DNA from: Coriobacteriia bacterium
GTDB taxonomy: Bacteria; Actinomycetota; Coriobacteriia; Coriobacteriales; QAMH01
Direction: 5' to 3'
Length of the DNA stretch: 11,077 bases
NCBI GenBank assembly: GCA_900758075.1
Contig: CAAEQF010000052.1
Coordinates: forward strand, 1 to 11,077
The position numbers and the translations under genes were made by a program. This document shows, in pieces, positions 1-6,014 of the stretch. Each line of letters starts with the position of its first letter. Positions within the stretch are counted from its first letter, which is position 1. Under the pieces are notes generated by a model. That model saw only the letters and a program-made list of their open reading frames with translations, was not told the DNA's origin and made no database searches.

Positions 1-22
1 ATCGATAGAGGAAGGTGCTCAG

Positions 23-784
23 ATGAACATCATCGTTGCACTCAAGGTCGTTCCCGATGACCAGGACATCACAGCTGCAGCCGATGGCTCGCTCGACATG
101 TCCAAAGCCCATCAGATTGTCTCCGCATACGATTTGAACGCCATCGAAGCCGCGGCTCAGCTCGCAGAGGCCCAGTGCGATTCTTCCGTCAAGGCAGTTA
201 CCGTCGGAGGCGCTGCCATCGACGATTCCAAGCTCAAGAAGAACATCCTCGCCCGTGGCGTCGACGAGCTGTTCATGGTCGCCGATGACGCAGCGGCAGA
301 CCTCGACGCGCATGCGACCGCCGAGGCGCTGGCAGCGCAGGTCGCCGCTATCGGGGCCTACGACGTCATCTTCTGCGGTGACGGCTCTGCCGATAACTAC
401 GCACAGCAGGTCGACGTGCAGCTCGCCTACAAGCTCGGCGTGCCGAGCGTGAACGGTGTCGTTGCCGTCGAGGCGGCAGACGGTGCCATCAAGGCGACCC
501 GCAAGCTCGAGGACGTCATCGAAGAGGTCGAGGTTCCCACGCCGTGCGTCATCGCCGTTTCCCCCGACGTCGCGCTCCCGCGTATCCCCGGCATGCGCGA
601 CATCCTCAAGGCGGGCAAGAAGCCGATGAACATCGGCAAGGCAGAAGGCGAGCTCGCCAACGTCACCGAGACCGTCGAGGTCAAGGCGCCCGAGCAGACC
701 GAGCGCAAGCTCGAGGTCTTCGACGCGGCCGAAGACGGCGCAATCGACAAGTTCGCAGCAGCCCTCAAGGCCGCGCTCCAGTAG
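23..784 (+). CDS. fixA: FixA, electron transfer flavoprotein beta-type subunit
   Basis: FixA is the beta-type subunit of the FixAB electron transfer flavoprotein. With FixB it takes electrons from NADH and, in FixABCX complexes, splits them between ferredoxin and quinone. The 253 aa match the usual length (E. coli FixA is about 256). Family features seen: an N-terminal LKVVPDDQDI strand, YDLNAIEAA near residues 36-44, GDGSADNYAQQ at 119-129, and the ETF-beta signature LPRIPGMRDILKAGKKPMN at 185-203. The ATG is preceded by GAGGAAGG (8-15) at 7-nt spacing, which fixes the start. fixB follows 15 nt after the stop. The promoter lies outside the window, since only 22 bases precede the gene. The resemblance is to the FixA branch rather than to generic EtfB because the whole fixABCX set follows. 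Confidence 0.96.
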   Translation: MNIIVALKVVPDDQDITAAADGSLDMSKAHQIVSAYDLNAIEAAAQLAEAQCDSSVKAVTVGGAAIDDSKLKKNILARGVDELFMVADDAAADLDAHATAEALAAQVAAIGAYDVIFCGDGSADNYAQQVDVQLAYKLGVPSVNGVVAVEAADGAIKATRKLEDVIEEVEVPTPCVIAVSPDVALPRIPGMRDILKAGKKPMNIGKAEGELANVTETVEVKAPEQTERKLEVFDAAEDGAIDKFAAALKAALQ

Positions 785-799
785 AAGGGGATATTCGAG

Positions 800-1684
800 A
801 TGAAGGCATTCGTTATTGCTGAGCATGCAGAAGCCGCAACCGCGCTGTGCGCAGGCGCCCGTTCCCTTGCCGACGAGGTAGTCGTCGCGACGGTCGGGGC
901 AGAGGCGCCCGCCGATGGCATCGCTGACAAAGCGTATCAGGTCGTGGTACCGGAAGACTCGATCGCAGACGACGCCGACGCCACGCTCGCCCCGGTTGCA
1001 GATGACGCGGACATCGTCATCGCAGAGCCGACGCGCCACGTGAAGTCCATCGTCGGCAAGCTTGCCGCGCGCAAGGGCGCATCCGTCATCACCGACGCGA
1101 TGAGCATCGAAGATGGCGTTGCGACGAGCATGTACTTTGGCGGTGTCGGGCAGATCAAGCGCAAGGCTCAGGGCCCCGCGTTCTTCACCGCTTCTGCCGG
1201 GACCTTCTCCGGCCTCGAGGCATCCGGTTCCAACGCCGGCGCCGAGCAGCTTGCCTGGGTCGCTCCCGCAAACGCGGTCAAGCTCGTCTCGTCCAAGCCC
1301 GTCGAGAAGAGCGGCGTCGACCTGACCAAGTCCGACGTCGTCGTCGCGGCAGGCCGTGGCTTCGCGGCGAAGGAGGACCTGCAGCTTGCACGTGACCTCG
1401 CCGACAAGATAGGCGCGGGTCTCGGCTGCTCGAGGCCCCTTGCCGAGGGCGTCGACTGGATGCCGGTCGAGACCTATATCGGCGTCTCCGGTCTCATGCT
1501 CTCCCCGAAGGTCTACGTTGCAGCCGGCATTTCCGGCCAGATGCAGCACATGGTCGGCGCAAACCGCTCTGACGTGATCTTCGCCATCAACAAAGACCAG
1601 AACGCGCCGATCTTCAAGCAGTGCGACTACGGCTTGGTTGGCGACATCAAGACGGTGCTGCCCGCGCTGGTGGCCGCGCTGTAA
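800..1684 (+). CDS. fixB: FixB, electron transfer flavoprotein alpha-type subunit
   Basis: FixB is the FAD-carrying alpha-type partner of FixA. The N-terminal half is the variable ETF domain. The C-terminal half is the conserved FAD domain, with GRG at 185-187, CSRPLAEG, the GISGQMQH loop at 243-250 and AINKDQNAPIF starting at residue 262, followed by DYGLVGD near the end. These are the standard EtfA/FixB FAD contacts. It is 294 aa, against about 313 in E. coli FixB, and is intact. The ATG lies 9 nt after an AGAAGGGG ribosome binding site (783-790). It is co-transcribed with fixA (15-nt gap) and fixC (33-nt gap). The GISGQMQHMVGAN stretch is almost the same as I recall for enteric FixB, which supports the Fix rather than housekeeping ETF branch. 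Confidence 0.96.
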   Translation: MKAFVIAEHAEAATALCAGARSLADEVVVATVGAEAPADGIADKAYQVVVPEDSIADDADATLAPVADDADIVIAEPTRHVKSIVGKLAARKGASVITDAMSIEDGVATSMYFGGVGQIKRKAQGPAFFTASAGTFSGLEASGSNAGAEQLAWVAPANAVKLVSSKPVEKSGVDLTKSDVVVAAGRGFAAKEDLQLARDLADKIGAGLGCSRPLAEGVDWMPVETYIGVSGLMLSPKVYVAAGISGQMQHMVGANRSDVIFAINKDQNAPIFKQCDYGLVGDIKTVLPALVAAL

Positions 1685-1717
1685 AGGCGCTATCGAAGAA
1701 GAGGAGGAGTGCGCTTC

Positions 1718-3013
1718 ATGGCTGATTTCGATGCAATAGTGGTGGGAGCCGGGCTCGCGGGCTCTGTTGCCGCCTACGAGCTGGCAAAAGCGGGCAAAGA
1801 GGTCCTCATGGTCGAGCGCGGCAACTTTGCCGGCGCAAAGAACATGACCGGTGGACGCCTGTACGCCCATTCGCTCAAGAAGGTGTTCCCGGACTTCGAG
1901 AAAGAGGCCCCGCTCGAGCGCAAGATTTGCCATGAGCGCATCTCGCTGATGACCGGCGACTCGAATTTCACCATCGACTTTAGCTCCGATGCGATGGAAG
2001 ACGAGTCGCAGGCGTCCTACTCGGTGCTGCGCGGCCCGTTTGACCAATGGCTCGCGTCCAAGGCAGAAGATGCGGGCGCCGAGGCAATCTACGGGATTCC
2101 CGTCGAGAGCCTGATCAGGGACGAGTCCGGCAAGGTATGTGGCATCAAGGCGGGCGAAGACGAGATTACTGCTGAGGTTGTAATACTGTGTGACGGTGTC
2201 AACTCCCTGCTCGCGCAGGAAGCCGTTGTCTACAGTAAACCACCCGCATCCCAGATTGCCGTCGGCGTGAAGGAGGTCTTCGAGCTCGACGAGCAGACCA
2301 TCGACGATAGACTGCTGTGCAACCCCGGCGAGGGCGCGGCGTGGCTGTTTGCCGGCGATGCGACGCACGGCGTCTTCGGCGGCGGGTTCATGTACACCAA
2401 CCGGACTTCGATCTCGCTCGGCGTCGTTGCGGGGATTCAGGCGTGCGCGAGCACCGCAAACGCGACACCCGTGTATCAGATGCTCGAGGATCTGAAAAAG
2501 CATCCCGCGGTCGCGCCGCTCATCAAGGGCGCGAAGGTAGTGGAGCATTCGGGCCATATGGTGCCCGAAGGCGGCATCAACATCATGCCCCCACTCATCG
2601 GCGACGGCGTGATGCTCGCCGGCGACAGCGCGATGATGTGCATCAACCTCGGCTACATGGTCCGCGGCATGGACTACGCCATCGCCGCCGGCCAGATGGC
2701 AGGCCAGCAGGCGGTTAAGGCGCTCGACGCCGGCGATACTTCCAAGGTTGGTCTGCAGGGTTATGTCGACGCCCTCGAACAGTCGTTTGTCCTGAAGGAC
2801 CTGCGGCAGTACAAAGACGAGCCCGCATTTATGGAGAACTTCGACCGCATGTTCAACGGCTACCCCGTCATGGTCCGCGACATCATGAACTCCATGTTCG
2901 TCGTCGACGGCTCACCCGTTACGCCCATGAAGCGAAACGTCATGCCCATTGTCAAGCGCATGGGAATCATGAATATCCTGAAAGACGTGAGAGGGGCGAT
3001 GAAGGCGCTATGA
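1718..3013 (+). CDS. fixC: FixC, FAD-dependent ETF:quinone oxidoreductase-like protein
   Basis: FixC is a flavoprotein of the geranylgeranyl reductase/ETF-QO family. It receives electrons from FixAB and, with FixX, passes them to membrane quinone. At the N-terminus is a Rossmann dinucleotide motif GAGLAG (residues 10-15) with the ribose-binding acid Glu33, then GAKNMTGGRLYAHSL. The second FAD motif GDGVMLAGD lies at 295-303. The frame opens with a GTG at 1709, but the GAGGAGGAG ribosome binding site (1701-1709) overlaps that codon and sits 8 nt before ATG 1718. I therefore take 1718 as the start, giving 431 aa, close to the 428 of E. coli FixC. The stop codon overlaps the fixX start (ATGA), implying translational coupling. 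No transmembrane helix is evident, so membrane contact is probably peripheral. Confidence 0.95.
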   Translation: MADFDAIVVGAGLAGSVAAYELAKAGKEVLMVERGNFAGAKNMTGGRLYAHSLKKVFPDFEKEAPLERKICHERISLMTGDSNFTIDFSSDAMEDESQASYSVLRGPFDQWLASKAEDAGAEAIYGIPVESLIRDESGKVCGIKAGEDEITAEVVILCDGVNSLLAQEAVVYSKPPASQIAVGVKEVFELDEQTIDDRLLCNPGEGAAWLFAGDATHGVFGGGFMYTNRTSISLGVVAGIQACASTANATPVYQMLEDLKKHPAVAPLIKGAKVVEHSGHMVPEGGINIMPPLIGDGVMLAGDSAMMCINLGYMVRGMDYAIAAGQMAGQQAVKALDAGDTSKVGLQGYVDALEQSFVLKDLRQYKDEPAFMENFDRMFNGYPVMVRDIMNSMFVVDGSPVTPMKRNVMPIVKRMGIMNILKDVRGAMKAL

Positions 3014-3306
3014 GCGATATGAACATTACCGTGAACGTAGATGAGTACCTGGCAGTCAACAAGTACGAAGTCGACGAGGGCAATCCGCATATCGAGCTCG
3101 TCGAAGATCCCGACGATGCGGAGTTCGACAAGCTGATTAAGGTATGCCCGGCTGCGCTCTATAAGCGCGACGCGGACGGCGTGAAGTCGTTTGATTACGC
3201 TGGGTGCCTGGAGTGCGGCACCTGCCGCATCGCCTGCGGGGACACTATCATCAAGAAGTGGAAGTACCCCGAGGCGACCATGGGAGTCGAGTACCGCTTC
3301 GGCTAA
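3010..3306 (+). CDS. fixX: FixX, ferredoxin-like [4Fe-4S] partner of FixC
   Basis: FixX is a small ferredoxin-like protein, equivalent to the C-terminal iron-sulfur part of mammalian ETF-QO. Cys46 (in CPAALY) and Cys66, Cys69 and Cys72 (in GCLECGTC) are the expected ligands of one [4Fe-4S] cluster. A further Cys76 follows four residues later. The C-terminus GVEYRFG is typical of FixX. At 98 aa it matches the family (about 95). The ATG at 3010 overlaps the fixC stop by 4 nt, with GAAGG just upstream. A second in-frame ATG at 3019 would shorten it by three residues. It is the last gene of the fix operon; a repeat array and terminator follow. Confidence 0.95.
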   Translation: MSDMNITVNVDEYLAVNKYEVDEGNPHIELVEDPDDAEFDKLIKVCPAALYKRDADGVKSFDYAGCLECGTCRIACGDTIIKKWKYPEATMGVEYRFG

Positions 3307-3344
3307 AGACTCGGAGCCGAGGGGGTGGCTTCCGGGCCGTTCCC

Positions 3345-3559
3345 TGCCAGAAAACCCTGGCAGTGCCAACACTGGGTGGCAAAAGGGGCGCGGACGCCAG
3401 GAATCCCTGGCAGTGCCAGAGCTGAGTGGCAAATGCCAGGAATCCCTGGCAGTGCCAGAGCTGAGTGGCAAATGCCGGAAATCCCTGGCAGTGCCAACAC
3501 TGGGTGGCGAAGCGGCGGCGCGTGCCGGAAATCCCTGGCAGTGCCAGCCCCTAGCGGCG
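3345..3559. repeat. Array of five 37-bp double-hairpin repeats
   Basis: Five 37-bp units start at 3345, 3395, 3434, 3473 and 3523, separated by 13, 2, 2 and 13 bp. The first half of each unit resembles TGCCRGRAATCCCTGGCA, a hairpin whose arms are TGCCAG and CTGGCA. After a G comes the second half, TGCCA-N8-TGGCA in most copies, which is another hairpin. The junction CTGGCAGTGCCAG is itself palindromic, so alternative pairings are possible. The array starts 38 bp after the fixX stop and ends 20 bp before the fix terminator, so it should be transcribed in the fix 3' UTR. It resembles enterobacterial REP/BIME elements in design only. The spacers are far too short for CRISPR. Confidence 0.93.
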
Positions 3560-3579
3560 TCGAACCGAGTTCCGCCAAC

Positions 3580-3615
3580 AAGCGCGGCTGTGCGAGAAGC
3601 ATGGCCGCGCTTTTT
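3580..3615 (+). terminator. Intrinsic terminator of the fixABCX operon
   Basis: AAGCGCGGC (3580-3588) pairs perfectly with GCCGCGCTT (3604-3612). The stem can extend inward through TGTGC/GCATG with two G-U pairs, leaving a GAGAA loop. A run of five T (3611-3615) follows on the + strand, giving a classic rho-independent terminator. It lies between convergent fixX and the TetR gene. On the - strand the stem is followed by TTGTTGG, so it may also help end regulator transcripts. Confidence 0.85.
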
Positions 3616-3649
3616 CGTGTTACTGGCGGAGGCGTGTTACTGGCGGAGG
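3616..3649. repeat. 17-bp perfect tandem duplication at the 3' end of the TetR gene
   Basis: CGTGTTACTGGCGGAGG occurs twice back to back (3616-3632 and 3633-3649). The right-hand copy contains the regulator's last codons and its TAA stop (3637-3639 on the - strand). The left-hand copy lies just past the stop. The duplication therefore does not change the protein. It looks like a recent slippage event. Confidence 0.9.
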
Positions 3650-4296
3650 CGGTTGATGGGGTGCTTTTGCAGCACGGGCGGGAGAATCTCGTACGGCAGG
3701 TTCCAAAACGGGTTGATACGCTCGTCGAGCAGCTGCGCAGAGGCAGTGGAGTTGGCAAGGTGGTACGAGGGTATGAAGCTGATGTCGTCGAGGTAGCGCG
3801 ACACGAGGTAGTCGAAGGTCTCTTTGGGCATATAGCGCCCGTCGAGTACGAACTTAAAGTCGTTTTCGACAGCGGGCCGGTAGAGTATGTCCATCCTTGC
3901 TTTGAACTCGGGCTCTTTGTTGTTGAACAGCTTGCCGTAGAACGAGGGACGGCGCATGACGCAGCGCACGAGCGACTTGAAAAAGTCGCCCAGGTCCAAG
4001 GAGCGGGCGCCCGTCTCGAAATGCACGTAGTAGGGGAGCATTTCAGAGCCGCCCTCAGATGACAACGGAGCTTCGAGCAAGCGGTCTGTCGGGACGTTGG
4101 CCGTGAGCTCGTCAGCGAGGTCGTGTCTAAAGACATACATCGCGACGTCGTACTTGCCGTCGAAGTGGTAGTAGAACGTGTTGCGGTTGATTCCCAGTTC
4201 CTTGATGATCTTCGCGATGTGCACGCTCCTCATCGAAGAGGCTTCCGTGATGTCGACGACGGCGTCTACGATTTTCTGCTTCATCGCGCTTTTCAT
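3637..4296 (-). CDS. TetR/AcrR-family transcriptional regulator
   Basis: This 219-aa protein has the typical TetR N-terminal DNA-binding domain. Helix 1 is around residues 6-20, then VHIAKIIKELGI, and the recognition helix with its conserved end is NRNTFYYHFDGKYDV (about 37-51). The rest is an all-alpha ligand and dimer domain without a recognisable subfamily signature. The ATG at 4296 has AGGAAG about 11 nt upstream. A second ATG at codon 5 has a weaker site. The gene is convergent with fixX and divergent from acd1 across a dyad-rich 359-bp region, the usual arrangement for a repressor of the neighbouring operon and itself. The ligand is unknown; an acyl-CoA or the free acid used by the ligase would be a natural guess. 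A 17-bp tandem duplication spans its stop codon without altering the product. Confidence 0.88.
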   Translation of the reverse strand: MKSAMKQKIVDAVVDITEASSMRSVHIAKIIKELGINRNTFYYHFDGKYDVAMYVFRHDLADELTANVPTDRLLEAPLSSEGGSEMLPYYVHFETGARSLDLGDFFKSLVRCVMRRPSFYGKLFNNKEPEFKARMDILYRPAVENDFKFVLDGRYMPKETFDYLVSRYLDDISFIPSYHLANSTASAQLLDERINPFWNLPYEILPPVLQKHPINRLRQ

Positions 4297-4333
4297 GGTG
4301 AGAGACGCTTCCTACAGGAGTGAGGGATGGGGC

Positions 4334-4360
4334 TAGATAGTTATTATCAAAAACTGTCTA
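4334..4360. promoter_or_regulatory. 27-bp imperfect palindrome, candidate TetR operator
   Basis: TAGATAGTT (4334-4342) and AACTGTCTA (4352-4360) are inverted repeats with one mismatch, separated by 9 bp. The dyad lies 37 bp upstream of the regulator's start codon in an AT-rich stretch. TetR proteins usually bind palindromes of about this size next to their own gene. As RNA the single mismatch would be a U-G pair, so a leader hairpin is an alternative reading. Confidence 0.45.
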
Positions 4361-4430
4361 TTAAATTATGAGCATTTCCTGAGCAAAATAGAAGTCAGAA
4401 ACGAGAATCACGCTGAGTGTCTTCAAGCGG

Positions 4431-4458
4431 ATTTTGAAGGGTCGCGGCGGATTGTCAA
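4431..4458 (-). promoter_or_regulatory. Candidate sigma-70-type promoter for tetR, overlapped by a dyad
   Basis: Read on the - strand there is a perfect TTGACA (4458-4453), a 16-bp spacer and CAAAAT (4436-4431, four of six matches to TATAAT). A CTTCAA-N7-TTGAAG palindrome (4421-4439) covers the -10 and the predicted start. Transcription would reach the regulator after a leader of roughly 130 nt. The -35 is strong and the -10 only fair. Confidence 0.4.
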
Positions 4459-4562
4459 CGAACGAGGGAGGATGCTGAGTCCAGTTAGGAAGCTTCGCGC
4501 CCGAAGCCTCGACCGAGGCGAGAATTGGGCAAAGTGCAGCTCGACGAGGGCAATTGTGGACA

Positions 4563-4617
4563 GCGGTGCACAAGGCTCGGCGCTGAGAAGCGAGCCGTGG
4601 TGCGAAGCGCCTAAAAT
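4563..4617 (+). promoter_or_regulatory. Candidate acd1 promoter region: large dyad plus -10-like TAAAAT
   Basis: TAAAAT (4612-4617) matches five of six bases of the -10 consensus and lies 38 bp before the acd1 start. No recognisable -35 precedes it at normal spacing. That position is instead filled by an interrupted dyad (4563-4610), made of GCG/CGC outer arms, GCAC/GTGC middle arms and GGCTCG/CGAGCC inner arms around an 11-nt centre. A weak promoter that depends on an activator or is blocked by a repressor would look like this. Confidence 0.35.
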
Positions 4618-4655
4618 GGACTGAGTATGGCTTTTACGGAAAAGGAGAGATACGC

Positions 4656-5816
4656 ATGGACTTCGGGTATACGGACGAACAAGAACTGCTCGTCGACAGC
4701 ATCAAGGAATTCTGCGAGCGCTACACCAGCGAAGAGCAGATCAAGGAGATGTACAAAGGCCACAAGATGAGCGAGGAGCTCACGAGCGCCTGGATGGAAA
4801 ACGGCTTCGGCCTGATGGGTATCCCCGAGCAGTACGAGGGAATCGACACCGACCTCGTCACGCTGGGCATCCTCACCGAGGAGTTTGCGCATTACTCCGG
4901 CTGCATGCTCCCCACGCTCAACAACACGCTCGCCATGCGCGACTTCATCGACTTCGGCGCATCGCCCGAGCAGATCGAAGAGGCCATGGGCTCGTATCTC
5001 GAGACCGGCCAGCCCATCTTCTCCCTCGGCTTCTCCGAGCCCGGAGCGGGTTCCGATAACCAGGCCATGACATGCGTGACCAAGAAGCAGGAAGACGGAA
5101 CCTACCTGCTCAACGGCCAGAAGACCTGGGTTACCCAGGGCGAGATCTTCCCCAACGTGCTCGTGATCGCAAAAGACGAGGACCCCTCGCGCCAGAACCG
5201 CAATATGTCCATGTGGATCATCCCACGCGAGACCGAAGGCCTTTCCACAGCGCCGCTCAACAAGATCGGGCAGCAGGCCAGTGCGTTTTGCGAGATGTAT
5301 TTCGACGATGTGAAGCTGACCGAGGACATGCGCATCGGCGAGCCGGGCAAGGGCTTTTTCAACCTCATGAAGAACTTCGAGACCGAGCGCTGCCTCATCG
5401 TCGCGCAGTGCATCGGCACCGCCCAGGCGGCAATGGACGACGCCGCGGCATACGTCACCGAACGTCAGGCGTTTGGCCATTCCATCGCAGACTACCAGCT
5501 CATCCAGCTCAAGCTGACCGAGATGGAGACCGCGCTGCAAAACGCGCGTAACATGCTCTACAAGACCCTGTGGAAGATGGATAACGGCCAATCCGTGCGC
5601 ATCGACTCCGCGCTGCTCAAGCGCTACGCGGGCAAGGCGTGCACCGAGGTCGCGTCCGAGGCCATGCAGATTTACGGTGGCCTGGGCTACACCGACGAGA
5701 CCCGCATCGGCCGCATCTGGGTCGACCTGCGCGGTATGCAAATCGCGGGCGGCACTGACGAGATCATGGTCTACATCGCTGGCCGTCAGCTCGCGAAGAA
5801 GTACGCACGCAACTAG
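4656..5816 (+). CDS. Acyl-CoA dehydrogenase (CaiA-like), Acd1
   Basis: This is a complete 386-aa flavin acyl-CoA dehydrogenase. It interconverts an acyl-CoA and its 2,3-enoyl-CoA using FAD and an ETF partner, here probably FixAB. In order it shows N-terminal DEQELLVDSIKEF, the FAD/substrate signature SEPGAGSD (127-134), WVT (158-160), RQAFG (270-274) and the C-terminal YGGLGYTDETRIGRIWVDLR. The usual C-terminal catalytic Glu of the YEGT motif is replaced by Gly365. Glu244 in the ETERCLIVA segment sits where isovaleryl- and long-chain acyl-CoA dehydrogenases carry their base, and CaiA has the same arrangement. A strong AAGGAG site (4642-4647) lies 8 nt before the ATG. It is first in an operon with the ligase and Acd2. 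Similarity to CaiA suggests enoyl-CoA reduction, but the substrate is unknown, so I give no symbol. Confidence 0.9.
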   Translation: MDFGYTDEQELLVDSIKEFCERYTSEEQIKEMYKGHKMSEELTSAWMENGFGLMGIPEQYEGIDTDLVTLGILTEEFAHYSGCMLPTLNNTLAMRDFIDFGASPEQIEEAMGSYLETGQPIFSLGFSEPGAGSDNQAMTCVTKKQEDGTYLLNGQKTWVTQGEIFPNVLVIAKDEDPSRQNRNMSMWIIPRETEGLSTAPLNKIGQQASAFCEMYFDDVKLTEDMRIGEPGKGFFNLMKNFETERCLIVAQCIGTAQAAMDDAAAYVTERQAFGHSIADYQLIQLKLTEMETALQNARNMLYKTLWKMDNGQSVRIDSALLKRYAGKACTEVASEAMQIYGGLGYTDETRIGRIWVDLRGMQIAGGTDEIMVYIAGRQLAKKYARN

Positions 5817-5843
5817 TCCTTGTAAGCTTGTATTACAAATCTT

Positions 5844-5885
5844 CGGACGCAGGGAAACTGCAGGTTGCAGGGCTTTCTGCGTCCG
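5844..5885 (+). other. Two-tier RNA hairpin after acd1
   Basis: CGGACGCAG (5844-5852) pairs perfectly with CTGCGTCCG (5877-5885), and three further pairs (two of them G-U) extend the stem inward. A second stem, CTGCA/TGCAG (5858-5862 and 5866-5870), closes the tip. GGGGAATC follows rather than a T-run, so termination is unlikely. Message processing or stabilisation of the acd1 segment is possible. Confidence 0.6.
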
Positions 5886-5954
5886 GGGAATCAAGCCGTG
5901 GCAGGTCGTGGTGGCCTAGGTCCGCGGTCCCGTCATCTATCGCGAGTTTGCAGA

Positions 5955-5991
5955 TCACCGCTCGCGCTGTATCCGCAAGCGCGTGCGGTGA
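5955..5991 (+). other. Long hairpin just upstream of the ligase ribosome binding site
   Basis: TCACCGC-T-CGCGCT (5955-5968) pairs with AGCGCG-T-GCGGTGA (5978-5991). That gives 13 base pairs with one T-T mismatch around a 9-nt loop. It ends 6 nt before the GGGGAG site (5998-6003) of the ligase start at 6015. It could tune ligase translation or mark an mRNA processing point. Its presence argues against the upstream part of the open frame being coding. Confidence 0.6.
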
Positions 5992-6014
5992 GCAACTGGG
6001 GAGTGGTATCACGT

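Larger units (their letters stand above)
4297..4655. other. Divergent control region between tetR and acd1
   Basis: These 359 bp hold no convincing gene. They are less GC-rich near 4335-4375 and contain several dyads. These are TAGATAGTT/AACTGTCTA (4334-4360), CTTCAA/TTGAAG (4421-4439), GCTTCG/CGAAGC (4492-4507), GCCTCG/CGAGGC (4506-4519) and a large interrupted dyad at 4563-4610. A leftward TTGACA promoter candidate and a rightward TAAAAT element are listed separately. A 70-codon open frame on the - strand (4361-4573) has no ribosome binding site or family resemblance and is not called. Confidence 0.7.
5817..6014. other. Structured gap between acd1 and the CoA ligase
   Basis: These 198 bp have no convincing coding content, although the ligase frame stays open through them back to 5865. 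They contain a TTGTAA-N7-TTACAA dyad (5820-5838) right after the acd1 stop and two strong hairpins (5844-5885 and 5955-5991). None is followed by a T-run on the + strand, so they look like RNA structures inside a polycistronic message rather than terminators. Confidence 0.6.

Noticed and set aside
3345..3559. Reading the 37-bp repeats as a CRISPR array
   Set aside because: The gaps between units are only 2 or 13 bp and are not unique spacers, each unit contains two hairpins, and no cas gene is present.
3325..4062. Long + strand open frame through the repeats and across tetR (245 codons)
   Set aside because: It translates the repeat array into tandem peptides and then runs antisense to a clear TetR gene. 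It has no ribosome binding site and no family resemblance.
4361..4573. 70-codon - strand open frame in the tetR-acd1 control region
   Set aside because: There is no ribosome binding site or recognisable domain, and the region is better explained by dyads and promoters.
5844..5885. Hairpin after acd1 as an intrinsic terminator
   Set aside because: GGGGAATC rather than a T-run follows on the + strand, and the ligase downstream lacks an evident promoter of its own.
4611..5894. 427-codon - strand open frame opposite acd1
   Set aside because: It mirrors a well-supported dehydrogenase gene and arises from GC-rich codon bias; the protein is compositionally odd and matches nothing known to me.
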